Shown here: positions 34,037 through 43,658 of the stretch, one piece after another | How the letters are laid out: each line of letters begins with the position of its first letter | How positions within the stretch are numbered: position 1 is the stretch's first letter | Assembly (NCBI GenBank): GCA_002753135.1 | Contig: PDZV01000031.1 | Location: 1 to 46,881, forward strand | Direction of reading: 5' to 3' | DNA from: Magnetococcales bacterium WMHbinv6 | GTDB taxonomy: Bacteria; Pseudomonadota; Magnetococcia; Magnetococcales; Magnetaquicoccaceae | DNA: 46,881 nucleotides | The notes under the pieces: model-generated | The model's database searches: none | Told to the model about the DNA's origin: nothing | What the model saw: the letters and a program-made list of their open reading frames with translations, nothing else | Position numbers and translations under genes: made by a program

Positions 34037-34489
34037 ACCCTTCCCCCCCTTGCCAAAGAGGCACGGCCCGCACCACACACAGAGCGCGACCCCGTACCGT
34101 CTTCCCCTGTTGGCTCGGCAGAAAGCCGGATAATGTCATAAACTGATCGTACAGATTAACAAACAATATCCGTCGTTGTAAAATGAAATCGCCGTAAATC
34201 TTGCTGGAAATTTGAAAATTTTGAAAAAATGGATTGCAGGGCAGACATATTCCCTACTCTTCATACTCCTCCTTGCTGACCATGCATGGCATACAACTCC
34301 TGGTCATCATCCACCAGCAAAAGAGAAGCTGTGCCCTGTTCCTGTTCCACTCCCATCATCACCTCCCCAACAAACACCCTGGCAACCCCAATCCCCTCCC
34401 TGCCCACAGCAATCCAATCCAGCGCGCACAGTGTAGCGCGGCAGCAGGCAAGGTAACAGCGGCAATGTGTTAAAAATTGTATAGGAAAA
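34037..34489. other. Intergenic region between the RND operon and the hybrid kinase
   Basis: About 450 bp. It contains the response-regulator remnant (34261-34359). The AT-rich 34140-34240 stretch must hold the promoter of the kinase operon; a TTTACA-like hexamer is present but no clear -10 partner. The rest between the permease stop and the remnant shows no hairpin terminator or credible gene. Plus-strand frames here are Pro/His-rich and look random. Confidence 0.6.
34261..34359 (-). pseudogene. Remnant of a response-regulator gene (first ~25 codons)
   Basis: A 32-residue frame whose central part SLLLVDDDQELYAM is the classic first beta-strand and acidic pocket of a CpxR/OmpR-type receiver domain. 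A GGGGAGG Shine-Dalgarno lies directly before the double ATG at 34359. After DDDQELYAMHGQQGGV the frame stops and no continuation of the receiver was found in any frame. It sits 130 nt downstream of the MdtC-like permease, on the same strand. This is where mdtABC operons of other bacteria carry their two-component regulator (baeSR in E. coli). It could still be translated as a micro-peptide, but decay of an operon regulator is simpler. Confidence 0.6.
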
Positions 34490-37400
34490 TCAATAAGTCT
34501 GTTTTTGACGACGGCGGGCAAACCACCAGCGCAACCGGTCCAGATAAAGATAGACCACCGGCGTGGTATACAAGGTCAACATCTGGCTCAACAGCAAACC
34601 ACCAACAATGGAAACGCCGAGCGGATAACGCAACTCCGACCCTTCTCCCTGGCCCATGGTCAAAGGCAGCGCCCCAAACATGGCGGCCAGTGTGGTCATC
34701 AAAATCGGACGCAAGCGCAGCAGGCAGGCCATGCGAATCGCCTCCAGGGGGGAAGCCTGATACTGTCGTTCCTGTTCCAGAGCAAAATCGATCATCAAAA
34801 TGGCATTTTTTTTGACGATGCCGATCAACAAGACCACGCCGATCATGGCCATTAAATTGAAATCATTGCCCGTAATCATCAATGCCAGCAACGCCCCCAC
34901 TCCGGCGGAAGGCAGGGTCGAAAGAATGGTCAACGGATGGATGTAACTCTCATACAAAATACCCAGCACGATATAGACCGACAACAATGCCGCCAGAATC
35001 AACCAAGGTTGATTCTGCAATGATGCCTGGAACACCTTGGCGGTGCCTTGAAAACCGCCCTGCACTGGGGTACCCAGACGGGCAAAGGTCGCCTCGATGG
35101 CCTCGGTTGCCTGCGACAGGCTGACACCCGCCGCCAGATTGAAAGAGATGGTCGAAGCGGCAAACAACCCTTGATGGTTGACCGCCAGCGGGGCCACCGA
35201 CTGGCTGACCGTACTGAAGGCAGTCAAGGGAACCTGCAAACCGGTAAGCGAGCTGACCCGCAAGGTGGACAAGGCCTGCGGCCCCTGCAAAAAGGGCGGG
35301 GCCGCCTCCATCACCACCCGGTATTGATTGAGCGGGGTATAAATGGTCGAAACCAGCCGTTGGCCAAAGGCATCATTGAGGGTCAAATCCATCAGGCGCG
35401 GGGTCACTCCCAAACGGGCAGCACGGTCCCGATCCAGATGGATCAGGGTAGACAGGCCCCGTTCATTCTGATCACTGGAGACATCCGCCAGTTGCGGCAA
35501 CTCGCTCAAGGCCCGGCGAATACGCGGTTCCCACAGGCGCAACGCCTCCAGTTCGCTGGATTGCAGAGTGTATTGGTAGGTGCCACTCCCTTGCCGACCA
35601 CCAACCCGAATCTCCTGCGCCGGTTGCAACATCAAGGTGGCCCCCGACTCGCGGGCCAGTTTGCCACGCAGGCGGGCCATCACCTGTTCCATGCTGCCAC
35701 GCTCTTTGCGCGGTTTGAGCGATGCAAAGAGAACCCCACTGTTGCGCTGCCCGCCGCCGGTAAAGGCCACCACATGCGCCACCGCCGGATCCTGGCCCAC
35801 TTCACGACTGAAATCTTCCACTTTGCGCCGCATGGCCTGGAAGGAGATACCCTGATCCCCCTGAATGGTGCCGATCAGCCGGGCAATATCCTGTTGCGGA
35901 AAAAATCCCTTGGGAATGGTGATATACAGGTAGACATTCAAGGCGATGGTAACCGCCAGCCCCAGCATGGTCAACACCGGATGGCGCAACACCCCATCGA
36001 GCGTGCGACCATAAAAACGCAACACCGCGCCATAGAGGGGTCCATGGTCCGTCTCACCCCGCGCACTGGATCCGGGCGGCACGGCACGCAACAAACGGGC
36101 ACACATGGCCGGTGTGGTGGTCAAAGAGACCAGCAGCGACACCAAAACCGCAATGCTCAAGGTGACGGCAAATTCGCGAAACAGTCGCCCGACAATGCCA
36201 CCCATGGCCAGAATGGGAATAAAGACCGCCACCAGCGAAACACTCATCGACAACACGGTAAAACCCACCTCGCGCACCCCCTGCAGGGTGGCCTGCAGCG
36301 GGCTCAACCCTTTTTCCAAATGGCGGGTAACATTTTCCAACACCACGATGGCATCATCGACCACAAAACCGGTGGCGATGGTCAAAGCCATCAGGGAGAG
36401 ATTATCCAGACTGTAACCGCACAAATACATGACGCCAAAGGTACCCACCAGCGAAACCGGGACCGCAACCGTCGGAATCAAGGCCGCCCGCACGTTGCGC
36501 AAAAAAAGAAAAACCACCAGAATCACCAGAAAAATGGCAATCAGCAAGCTCTGTTCCACCTCCTGCAGCGAGGCACGAATGGTCGGGGTACGATCCATCA
36601 GCACATTGAAGTCGATTTCTCCGGGAATAATGCTGCGCAAAGAGGGCACCAAGGCCCGTATGCGACCAACCGTCTCGATGATATTGGCCCCGGGTTGTCG
36701 GGAGATGAGCAACAACACCGCTGGTTTGCCATCCGCCATGCCGGCATTGCGCAGATCCTGCACCGAATCGACCACCTCGCCCACGTCACGCAAACGCACC
36801 GGTCCGTTATTGCGCCAGGTGACGATAATCGAACGATACTGCGCCGCCTTGCTGGCCTGATCGTTGGCATCAATGCTCCATTGCCGATCCTGCTCTTCGA
36901 CAACCCCTTTCGGGCGGTTGGCGTTGGTGGCGGTGATGGCAGCCCGCACCTCTTCAAAACCGATCCCTGTCGAATGCAGCTTGTTCGGATCCAACTCCAC
37001 CCGCACGGCAGGCAGCGAACTGCCACCCAAACTGACCTGACCCACTCCCTGCACCTGCGCCAGCTTTTGTGCCAGCACCGTCGCTGCCAGATCATACATC
37101 TCCCCTTGCGTTTTGCTGTCGGAGGTCAGGGCAAGCACCATGATCGGCATATCAGCCGGATTAACTTTACGGTAGGTGGGATTGGAGGGCAAATTGGCGG
37201 GCAACATGGCCCGTGCCGCATTGATCGCCGCCTGCACGTCACGAGCGGCCCCATCGATATTGCGGCTCATGTCAAACTGCAGAATGATCCGGGTACTGCC
37301 CAAAGAGCTGCTGGAGGTAATCTCGGTCACCCCGGCAATGCGGCCCAGGGTTCGTTCCAAAGGGGTGGCGACAATCGAGGCCATGGTCTCCGGACTGGCT

Positions 37401-37558
37401 CCAGGCAACCCTGCCGAAACGGCAATGGTGGGAAAATCCACTTGCGGCAAAGGAGCCACCGGCAACAATCGAAAACCCAACCAACCGGCCAACAGCACCG
37501 CCATGGTCAACAGTGTCGTGGTTACCGGTCGATAGACGAAAAGCGCCGACAGATTCAC
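34490..37558 (-). CDS. MdtC-like RND efflux permease
   Basis: A 1022-residue inner-membrane RND transporter of the heteromeric MdtB/MdtC type. Features include [38 protein letters not shown] at the start, proton-relay aspartates in [16 protein letters not shown] and the TM10 lysine in [17 protein letters not shown]. Twelve membrane segments and two porter domains are complete. The GTG at 37558 overlaps the stop of the preceding permease by 4 nt (GTGA), and I use it as start; the track of sense codons extends to an ATG at 37582 inside that gene. It would form a mixed trimer with the permease at 37555. No outer-membrane partner gene is adjacent. Confidence 0.93.
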   Translation of the reverse strand: MNLSALFVYRPVTTTLLTMAVLLAGWLGFRLLPVAPLPQVDFPTIAVSAGLPGASPETMASIVATPLERTLGRIAGVTEITSSSSLGSTRIILQFDMSRNIDGAARDVQAAINAARAMLPANLPSNPTYRKVNPADMPIMVLALTSDSKTQGEMYDLAATVLAQKLAQVQGVGQVSLGGSSLPAVRVELDPNKLHSTGIGFEEVRAAITATNANRPKGVVEEQDRQWSIDANDQASKAAQYRSIIVTWRNNGPVRLRDVGEVVDSVQDLRNAGMADGKPAVLLLISRQPGANIIETVGRIRALVPSLRSIIPGEIDFNVLMDRTPTIRASLQEVEQSLLIAIFLVILVVFLFLRNVRAALIPTVAVPVSLVGTFGVMYLCGYSLDNLSLMALTIATGFVVDDAIVVLENVTRHLEKGLSPLQATLQGVREVGFTVLSMSVSLVAVFIPILAMGGIVGRLFREFAVTLSIAVLVSLLVSLTTTPAMCARLLRAVPPGSSARGETDHGPLYGAVLRFYGRTLDGVLRHPVLTMLGLAVTIALNVYLYITIPKGFFPQQDIARLIGTIQGDQGISFQAMRRKVEDFSREVGQDPAVAHVVAFTGGGQRNSGVLFASLKPRKERGSMEQVMARLRGKLARESGATLMLQPAQEIRVGGRQGSGTYQYTLQSSELEALRLWEPRIRRALSELPQLADVSSDQNERGLSTLIHLDRDRAARLGVTPRLMDLTLNDAFGQRLVSTIYTPLNQYRVVMEAAPPFLQGPQALSTLRVSSLTGLQVPLTAFSTVSQSVAPLAVNHQGLFAASTISFNLAAGVSLSQATEAIEATFARLGTPVQGGFQGTAKVFQASLQNQPWLILAALLSVYIVLGILYESYIHPLTILSTLPSAGVGALLALMITGNDFNLMAMIGVVLLIGIVKKNAILMIDFALEQERQYQASPLEAIRMACLLRLRPILMTTLAAMFGALPLTMGQGEGSELRYPLGVSIVGGLLLSQMLTLYTTPVVYLYLDRLRWWFARRRQKQTY

Positions 37559-40500
37559 CGGGCAGACTCCCGCTGCTGCCACAACCGCTGACGCCAGAGT
37601 GACACCCTTTGCGCCCAGCGATCAAAAGTCAGATAGATGACCGGTGTGGTAAACAGCGTCACCAACTGGCTGAGCAACAAACCACCCACCATGGTCACCC
37701 CCAACGGCTGCCGCAACTCGGAACCCACACCACCGCCGATCATCAACGGCAACGCCCCCAACATGGCCGACAGGGTGGTCATCAAAATGGGACGAAAACG
37801 GAGCAGACAGGCCTGATAAATGGCCTCGCGGGGGGACATCCCCTGCTGCCGCTCGGCTTCCAAAGCAAAATCGATCATCAAAATGGCATTTTTTTTGACG
37901 ATGCCGATCAACAGGACAATACCGATAATGGCGGTAATGCCCAGATCCATATCCGCCAGCAGCAAGGCCAACAAGGCCCCCACCCCTGCCGACGGCAGGG
38001 TGGAAAGAATGGTCACCGGATGAATGTAGCTCTCGTAGAGTACCCCCAGGACAATATACATGGTGATCACTGCCGCCAGAATCAGCCACAACTCGTTGGC
38101 CAAGGCGACGCGAAAGGCATGGGCGGCACCCAAAAAGGTGGTTTGAATGTGGGTGGGCAGGCCGATCTCCCGCGCAGCCTGCTCAATGGCCTCTACCGCC
38201 GCCCCCAAAGAGGCTCCCGCAGCCAGATTGAACGAGAGGGTCACCGCCGGAAACTGCCCCTGCCGGTTCAATACCAAAGGGGCCAACCGCTCCTCGACCC
38301 GGGCCACCGTACTCAAAGGGACCAGACTGCCGTTGGCCGCCGCCACCCGCAAGGCGGTAATCGAGCCGATACCCTGTTGATGGTTGCCTTTGACCTCCAA
38401 GACCACCCGATACTGATTGGACTGGGTAAAGATGGCAGAGATCAAACGTTGCCCGAAGGCGTTATACAGCACATTGTCGATGGCCGCCGAAGTAACCCCC
38501 AACCGCCCTGCGGCATCCCGATCGATCACCAGATAGGCCTGCAACCCCTCCTCTTGCAGGTCACTGGTCACATCACGCAAACTCTCCTCCTGGGCCAGAC
38601 GTTCCAGCAAACGCGGGGTCCATTCGGCCAGATCTACCTGACTGGGCGACTCCAGAGTAAACTGGTATTGGGTGCGACTGATACGCTCTTCGATGGTCAA
38701 ATCCTGGACCGGCTGCAAATAGAGGGTTACACCCGGTACTTGGGCCACGCTCTGCTGCAAACGGGCCAAAACGGTTGGCAGCGACTCGCCCCCCCGTTCT
38801 TCCCGTGTTTTCAGAGCGATGAGCAGCCGGCCACTGTTGAGGGTAACATTGGTGCCATCCACCCCGATATGGCTGGTCACCCCCTGCACCGCCGGATCAG
38901 CCAGCAACACCCGACTCAAATTTTGCTGATGCTCGACCATGGCGGCAAAGGAGCTGGTGGCCGAGGCCTGACTGATCCCTTGCAGCAACCCGCTATCCTC
39001 CAGGGGAAAAAACCCCTTCGGAATCACCAGCGCCAGCCAGACGGTCAGTGCCAGCGTGGCCAGGGCCACCAGCAGCGTCACCCCTTGATGGGCCAACACC
39101 CGCTGCAAAAGACGGCCATAGCCGTCAATCACCGCCTGCACCATTCCCCCCCCTGTTCCGCTTTCGTGCGGCTTGACAGGCGGCAACAGACGGGCACACA
39201 TCATCGGGGTCAAGGTCAAGGAGACCAACGCGGAAATCAGAATTGCCACCGCCAGGGTGATGGCAAACTCACGAAACAGTCGCCCCACCACATCGGCCAT
39301 GAACAGCAGTGGAATCAAAACGGCAATCAGGGAAAAGGTCAAAGAGACGATGGTAAAGGCAATCTGCCGCGAGCCATCCAGCGCTGCCTGCAGCGCCGAT
39401 TTGCCCTCTTCCCGATGGCGAGAGATATTTTCGATCACCACTATGGCATCGTCGACCACAAAGCCGGTGGCAATGGTCAGGGCCATCAGGGTCAGATTGT
39501 TGATGGAAAATTCGGCCAGATACATGACGCCAAAGGTGCCGACCAAAGAGAGCGGCACGGCAATGCTGGGAATCAGGGTGGCGGCCAGATTGCGTAAAAA
39601 GAGCAGAATAACCATTACCACCAGGGCAATGGCCAACATCAACTCAAACTGCACGTCGCGCACGGCGGCACGAATGGTCAAGGTGCGATCACTGGCTTCG
39701 ATCAGCTCAATGCTGCCCGGCAGCGAGGCGCGCAAACGGGGTAACAGCTCCTTGACCCGCTCGGCCACCTGGATCACATTGGCACCCGGCTGCCGTTGGA
39801 TCTGCACGATGATCGCCTGTTGCATCCCCGACCAGGCGGCCAGACGAATATTTTCCGCCCCTTCGACCACCTCGGCCACCTCCTGCAAACGGATCGGTGC
39901 CCCGTTGCGGAAGGCAATGACCAGTTGGGCAAATTCGCTGGCCGATTTGATCTGATCGTTGGCATCGATGGTGCTGGCCCGACTCGGCCCATCAAAACTT
40001 CCTTTCGGCTGATTGACGTTGCCGTTGGCAATGGCCTGGCGCAACTCCTCCAGCCCCATGCCGTAGGCCGCCAGGGCCGACGGATTGACCTGAACACGAA
40101 TGGCCGGGCGCTGGCCACCACTCAAGGTGACCAGGCCGACACCGGAGAGTTGGGAAATTTTTTGCGCCACCCGGGTCTCCAGCAAATCCTGCACCCGGGG
40201 CATCGGTAATGTTTGTGAGGTGGCCGCCAGGGTCAAAATCGGCGCATCCGCCGGATTGACCTTGTAATAGATGGGCGGAGCAGGCAGATCAGTGGGCAGC
40301 AGGTTGGCGGCAGCGTTGATCGCCGCCTGCACCTGCTGTTCGGCCACATCCAGTGTCAAATGCAAGACAAACTGCAGGGTGATCAACGATGAACCACCAG
40401 AACTGGTGGAAGAGAGGCGATTGAGCCCCGGCATTTGCCCGAACTGCCGCTCGAGAGGGGCGGTGATCGACGAGGTTATCACCTCCGGGCTGGCACCCGG

Positions 40501-40653
40501 ATAGAGGGTGACCACCTGAATGGTGGGATAGTCCACCTCCGGCAAGGCCGATAACGGCAACAGCCGATAGGCAAAAATACCGGCCAACAGAATGGCAACC
40601 ATCAACAAAGTGGTTGCCACGGGCCGCATGATAAAAATTCGGGATGGATTCAT
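37555..40653 (-). CDS. MdtB-like RND efflux permease
   Basis: A 1032-residue RND permease, paralogous to the one at 34490. It starts [45 protein letters not shown], as in MdtB/MuxB proteins. Proton-relay aspartates lie in [16 protein letters not shown] and the TM10 lysine in [23 protein letters not shown] precedes the ATG at 40653, and the gene begins 3 nt after the adaptor stop. Side-by-side permeases of this type form B2C heterotrimers in MdtABC and MuxABC, exporting bile salts, novobiocin and similar compounds in the bacteria where this was tested. Substrates here are not known. Confidence 0.94.
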   Translation of the reverse strand: MNPSRIFIMRPVATTLLMVAILLAGIFAYRLLPLSALPEVDYPTIQVVTLYPGASPEVITSSITAPLERQFGQMPGLNRLSSTSSGGSSLITLQFVLHLTLDVAEQQVQAAINAAANLLPTDLPAPPIYYKVNPADAPILTLAATSQTLPMPRVQDLLETRVAQKISQLSGVGLVTLSGGQRPAIRVQVNPSALAAYGMGLEELRQAIANGNVNQPKGSFDGPSRASTIDANDQIKSASEFAQLVIAFRNGAPIRLQEVAEVVEGAENIRLAAWSGMQQAIIVQIQRQPGANVIQVAERVKELLPRLRASLPGSIELIEASDRTLTIRAAVRDVQFELMLAIALVVMVILLFLRNLAATLIPSIAVPLSLVGTFGVMYLAEFSINNLTLMALTIATGFVVDDAIVVIENISRHREEGKSALQAALDGSRQIAFTIVSLTFSLIAVLIPLLFMADVVGRLFREFAITLAVAILISALVSLTLTPMMCARLLPPVKPHESGTGGGMVQAVIDGYGRLLQRVLAHQGVTLLVALATLALTVWLALVIPKGFFPLEDSGLLQGISQASATSSFAAMVEHQQNLSRVLLADPAVQGVTSHIGVDGTNVTLNSGRLLIALKTREERGGESLPTVLARLQQSVAQVPGVTLYLQPVQDLTIEERISRTQYQFTLESPSQVDLAEWTPRLLERLAQEESLRDVTSDLQEEGLQAYLVIDRDAAGRLGVTSAAIDNVLYNAFGQRLISAIFTQSNQYRVVLEVKGNHQQGIGSITALRVAAANGSLVPLSTVARVEERLAPLVLNRQGQFPAVTLSFNLAAGASLGAAVEAIEQAAREIGLPTHIQTTFLGAAHAFRVALANELWLILAAVITMYIVLGVLYESYIHPVTILSTLPSAGVGALLALLLADMDLGITAIIGIVLLIGIVKKNAILMIDFALEAERQQGMSPREAIYQACLLRFRPILMTTLSAMLGALPLMIGGGVGSELRQPLGVTMVGGLLLSQLVTLFTTPVIYLTFDRWAQRVSLWRQRLWQQRESAR

Positions 40654-40656
40654 CGC

Positions 40657-42036
40657 CTACGGCTCCCCGGCAGGCCGCCCCCGTTTATCGGCACCACCCT
40701 CCCCCGTCGGACGCCCTTTTTGCCTCTCCTCTGAACCCTTTTTCTCGGCAGGCTGCCCCTCTTTGTGTTCAGCGTCAGCCCTCGGCTCCTGAATCCGGCT
40801 TCCTTCGCGCAGTTTATCCACCCCCTCCACGACAATGTTATCCCCCGCTTGCAGCCCCTCTTCGATGGCCGTCACCTCCCCCTGCACCGCTCCTGTTTTG
40901 ACCATTTGCTGGCTGACCGTCTGATCCTCTTTGACCCGGTAGACATACAACCCCTTGCGACTGTGCTGCACGGCGGGCGAAGGAATCAACAAAGCCTGCG
41001 GATATTCGGCCAGAGTCAAGGAGACGTTGACAAACTGATGGGGAAACAGCTTGCCATCCTCGTTGGCAAACTCTGCCTTCAATTTGACCGTGCCGGTACT
41101 GCTATCGATCTGGTTGTCCAGGGTGACCATTTTGCCTTCCGCCAGCCGGTTTTTGCGCTCCCGATCATAGAGAGTGACCGGCAACGTCGCCCCCGGACGC
41201 CAATATTGCAACAGACGGGGCAGTTGATCTTCCGCCAGGGTAAACAACACCTGAATCGGACGGATTTGCGCAATCGTGACCAAACCGTTGCCATCGCTCT
41301 GGCGAATCATGTTGCCCGGATCCACCTGACGCAACCCGGTCACCCCCTTGATCGGGGCCGTAATCCGGGTATAAGAGAGCTGCAGCGCCGCACTCTCAAC
41401 CAGCGCCTGATCCACCTGCACACTGCCTTGATATTGCCGAACCAGGGCCAGTTGCGTATCGGCCTGCTGGCGGGAGACCGAATCCTCCTTGAGCAGCGTC
41501 CGGTAACGGTTGGCATCGCGCTGGGCATTTTCCAACAAGGCCTGATCTTTTGTCAGCTGCCCCCTGGCCTGATCCAACTGAATCTCGAACGGTTTCGGGT
41601 CGATCTCCGCCAGCAACTGACCCGCTGTCACCGTCTCCCCCTCCTGAAAAAACACCCGCAACAACGGACCATCCACCCGGCTGCGCACCACCACCCATTG
41701 CGCTGGCAGCACCGTGCCCAGCGACTCCAGCTGCAAGCGGATCGGACCGGTCGTCACCTGGGCAGTCACCACCGGCACCGGCCCCCCCTTGCCACGCCAA
41801 TCCCCTTTACCACCCTTGCCACCCTCCCCCCCTTTGCCCGCCTGCCCGGGCAGATAGGGGGCAATCTGCGGCCATTGCTGCCAGATGATGCCGATCAGCG
41901 CCAGCAGCAACAGCAAGCCAATCCTGCGCCCCCAAGGTTTGCCAGGGGGAGGGTTGGCCTCGGCGGGCAGAATTTTGTCCGTCATCTGCCGCACTGCTTC
42001 TGCCTGCTCTGCTTGCTCTGTCTGTTCACCACCCAT
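40657..42036 (-). CDS. MdtA-like periplasmic adaptor of the RND pump
   Basis: A 459-residue membrane fusion protein anchored by one N-terminal membrane segment (RRIGLLLLLALIGIIWQQW). Lipoyl halves are SRVDGPLLRVFFQEGETVTAGQLLAEIDPKPF and TAPIKGVTGLRQVDPGNMIRQSD, with the hairpin ARGQLTKDQALLENAQRDANRYRTLL between. The linker after the anchor is unusually rich in Gly and Lys (five GKGG/GEGG-type units), and the C-terminal 40 residues are highly charged. The ATG at 42036 follows GAGGGAG and is preferred over a GTG at 42069. It is the first gene of a minus-strand operon with two permeases; no TolC-type gene follows. Confidence 0.92.
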   Translation of the reverse strand: MGGEQTEQAEQAEAVRQMTDKILPAEANPPPGKPWGRRIGLLLLLALIGIIWQQWPQIAPYLPGQAGKGGEGGKGGKGDWRGKGGPVPVVTAQVTTGPIRLQLESLGTVLPAQWVVVRSRVDGPLLRVFFQEGETVTAGQLLAEIDPKPFEIQLDQARGQLTKDQALLENAQRDANRYRTLLKEDSVSRQQADTQLALVRQYQGSVQVDQALVESAALQLSYTRITAPIKGVTGLRQVDPGNMIRQSDGNGLVTIAQIRPIQVLFTLAEDQLPRLLQYWRPGATLPVTLYDRERKNRLAEGKMVTLDNQIDSSTGTVKLKAEFANEDGKLFPHQFVNVSLTLAEYPQALLIPSPAVQHSRKGLYVYRVKEDQTVSQQMVKTGAVQGEVTAIEEGLQAGDNIVVEGVDKLREGSRIQEPRADAEHKEGQPAEKKGSEERQKGRPTGEGGADKRGRPAGEP

Positions 42037-42251
42037 CGTCTCCACTCCCTCGCACAACTGGCCCTTCACTTCCCCCCCGCAAAACTATACGCCAGAGCGA
42101 AGAGCAATGCACGCACCGCCCTGCATGCTCTCCCCATTGCCTCTCCATCCGGCAAATAATCATAGCGCATCGTTTCGCCAATGAAGTAGAATTGGTGTCG
42201 TCAATCATTGTATCGGATCTACCACTTTATAAGCTCCAGAAAGTCATCGGC

Positions 42252-43055
42252 ATGCCTACACGCTCTGCACTCTCTCATTTCTCCTTGCTCTGCTGTGGCG
42301 CACTGTTGGCCATGGCAACGGCTGGCACCGCCGTGCAGGCCGGTGCTGCCGACTCACCGGCAACCATTCAACAGGCCGCCGAACAAGGCGACCCCCGCGC
42401 CCAGGCGACGCTGGGCGAAATGTATCACTCCGGCAACGGCGTACCCCGCAACAGCCAGGAAGCGGCCAAATGGTTCCGCAAAGCCGCCGAGCAGGGCAAC
42501 TCCAGTGCCCAGTTCAGCCTGGGACTGCTCTATGAACTGGGTGACGGTGTTCCTCAAAATGAGCGGCAAGCGGCGGAATGGTTCCGCAAAGCGGCGGAAC
42601 AGGGCAACAGCGTCGCCCAATCCAGCCTGGGTCGCCGCTATGGCGAAGGGGATGGTGTACCCCAGGATTGGCAGGAGTCGGTCAACTGGTTTCGCAAAGC
42701 CGCCGAACAGGGCGACGATCTGGCCCAGCTCACCTTGGGCGAAATGTATGAAAACGGCGAAGGGGTGAAAAAAAACGAGCAGGAAGCAGCACGCTGGTAC
42801 AGCAAAGCCGCCGAGCAAAACAATGCCGAGGCTCAATACCATCTGGGTCTGCTCTACCAACAGGGTAAAGGGGTGAACAAGGATCTACAGCAGGCCTATC
42901 TTTGGCTGACCCTGGCCGGCAACCACCCTTACCAGAGTGAAACCTTTGCCCCGCAGGTTGAAGCGGCCATCAACGCCCTGGGCAACAGTTTGAGCCCGGC
43001 ACAAAAGTCGGAAGTGGCAAAACAGGTCGAAAGTTGGCGACCCGGCAAGCCGTAA
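42252..43055 (+). CDS. Exported Sel1-repeat protein
   Basis: A 267-residue protein with a signal peptide (ALSHFSLLCCGALLAMATAGTAVQAGA) and five consecutive 36-residue Sel1-like repeats (about residues 38-217), each of the form AAEQGN...AQ..LG..Y..G.GV..N..EA..WFRK. The second and third repeats are nearly identical even in DNA, pointing to recent internal duplication. A short helical tail ends the protein. Sel1 repeats form alpha-solenoids that bind other proteins in the periplasm or envelope. The start at 42252 is chosen because it gives a normal signal peptide; the frame opens at 42192. It is divergent from the MdtA-like gene; no partner is indicated. Confidence 0.9.
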   Translation: MPTRSALSHFSLLCCGALLAMATAGTAVQAGAADSPATIQQAAEQGDPRAQATLGEMYHSGNGVPRNSQEAAKWFRKAAEQGNSSAQFSLGLLYELGDGVPQNERQAAEWFRKAAEQGNSVAQSSLGRRYGEGDGVPQDWQESVNWFRKAAEQGDDLAQLTLGEMYENGEGVKKNEQEAARWYSKAAEQNNAEAQYHLGLLYQQGKGVNKDLQQAYLWLTLAGNHPYQSETFAPQVEAAINALGNSLSPAQKSEVAKQVESWRPGKP

Positions 43056-43068
43056 ACAGCACACGCCA

Positions 43069-43632
43069 TCACCTGCTCGTGTCTGGCTCAAGCTCGTGCT
43101 GCAGTTGGCGAAACTGCAGCAAGGCCTGGGCAATCGCCTCTCTGGTCTCCTGCCGGTAGCGATCGCCCGCCGTGGAACGGGCCCGGTTGAACCACAATTC
43201 GCCTCCGGCAAAGGAGGCCATCTGCTGCCGGGAGATGCCCTGGCCGCTCCGGGCTTGCAGACGGTGCTGGGCGTGGGCCAGCGGAATCACCCACTGACTA
43301 TCAATCTGTTCCAACTGCTGCAACACCGCAGACAAGGGTAAGGCGGGCATGGCCTCCAGCAAAGATTGCAGCGCCAGAATGCACTGCTGCAATCCCTCGC
43401 GGGGTTGCAAAGCCAGCGGACCGCTCTCCTCAGCAAAATTTTCTTGTTCTGCCCACAGCGGCTGCGGTTGACGTCGCCAGAAGCGGGCGGCCAGCAGCGC
43501 CAGCGCCAGCGCCAGCAAGGTGCCTGGCCAGGTATCCGGCCAGCTTGCCGCCGCAACCACCGGTTTTGCCGCCAGAATCAGGGCCAGCAGGGTGGCCAGC
43601 AAGGCCACAAGCGGAGCCAGATAACGGTTCAT
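43069..43632 (-). CDS. Small membrane protein downstream of the OPT transporter
   Basis: A 187-residue protein not assigned to a family. Two membrane segments are visible, at about residues 5-26 (YLAPLVALLATLLALILAA) and 34-51 (TWPGTLLALALALLAARFW). They are followed by a cytoplasmic alpha-helical domain rich in Gln, Leu and Glu. GGAGAGGAGAG stands about 9 nt before the ATG at 43632, which is preferred to the frame opening at 43680 inside the OPT gene. The gene begins 26 nt after the OPT stop, so the two are co-transcribed. It may be an accessory subunit of the transporter. It converges with the Sel1 gene. Confidence 0.75.
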   Translation of the reverse strand: MNRYLAPLVALLATLLALILAAKPVVAAASWPDTWPGTLLALALALLAARFWRRQPQPLWAEQENFAEESGPLALQPREGLQQCILALQSLLEAMPALPLSAVLQQLEQIDSQWVIPLAHAQHRLQARSGQGISRQQMASFAGGELWFNRARSTAGDRYRQETREAIAQALLQFRQLQHELEPDTSR

Positions 43633-43658
43633 TGGCAATCTCTCCTCTCCCCCCTTCG

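Noticed and set aside
34212-34473. Two plus-strand small frames (74 and 79 codons) in the gap after the RND operon
   Set aside because: Pro/His/Ser-rich, overlapping one another and antisense to the response-regulator remnant; no ribosome site.
35048-37591. 847-codon open frame on the plus strand opposite the MdtC-like permease
   Set aside because: Antisense shadow of a clear RND gene; composition is Gln/His/Gly/Arg-rich, low in hydrophobic runs, with no ribosome site or recognisable domain.
37609-39597. 662-codon open frame opposite the MdtB-like permease
   Set aside because: Same type of antisense shadow, rich in Gln, His, Gly and Arg; the minus-strand permease accounts for the whole region.
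42360-42900. Tandem DNA repeats as a CRISPR or VNTR array
   Set aside because: The period is 108 bp, in frame, and encodes Sel1 repeats; there are no short identical repeats with unique spacers.
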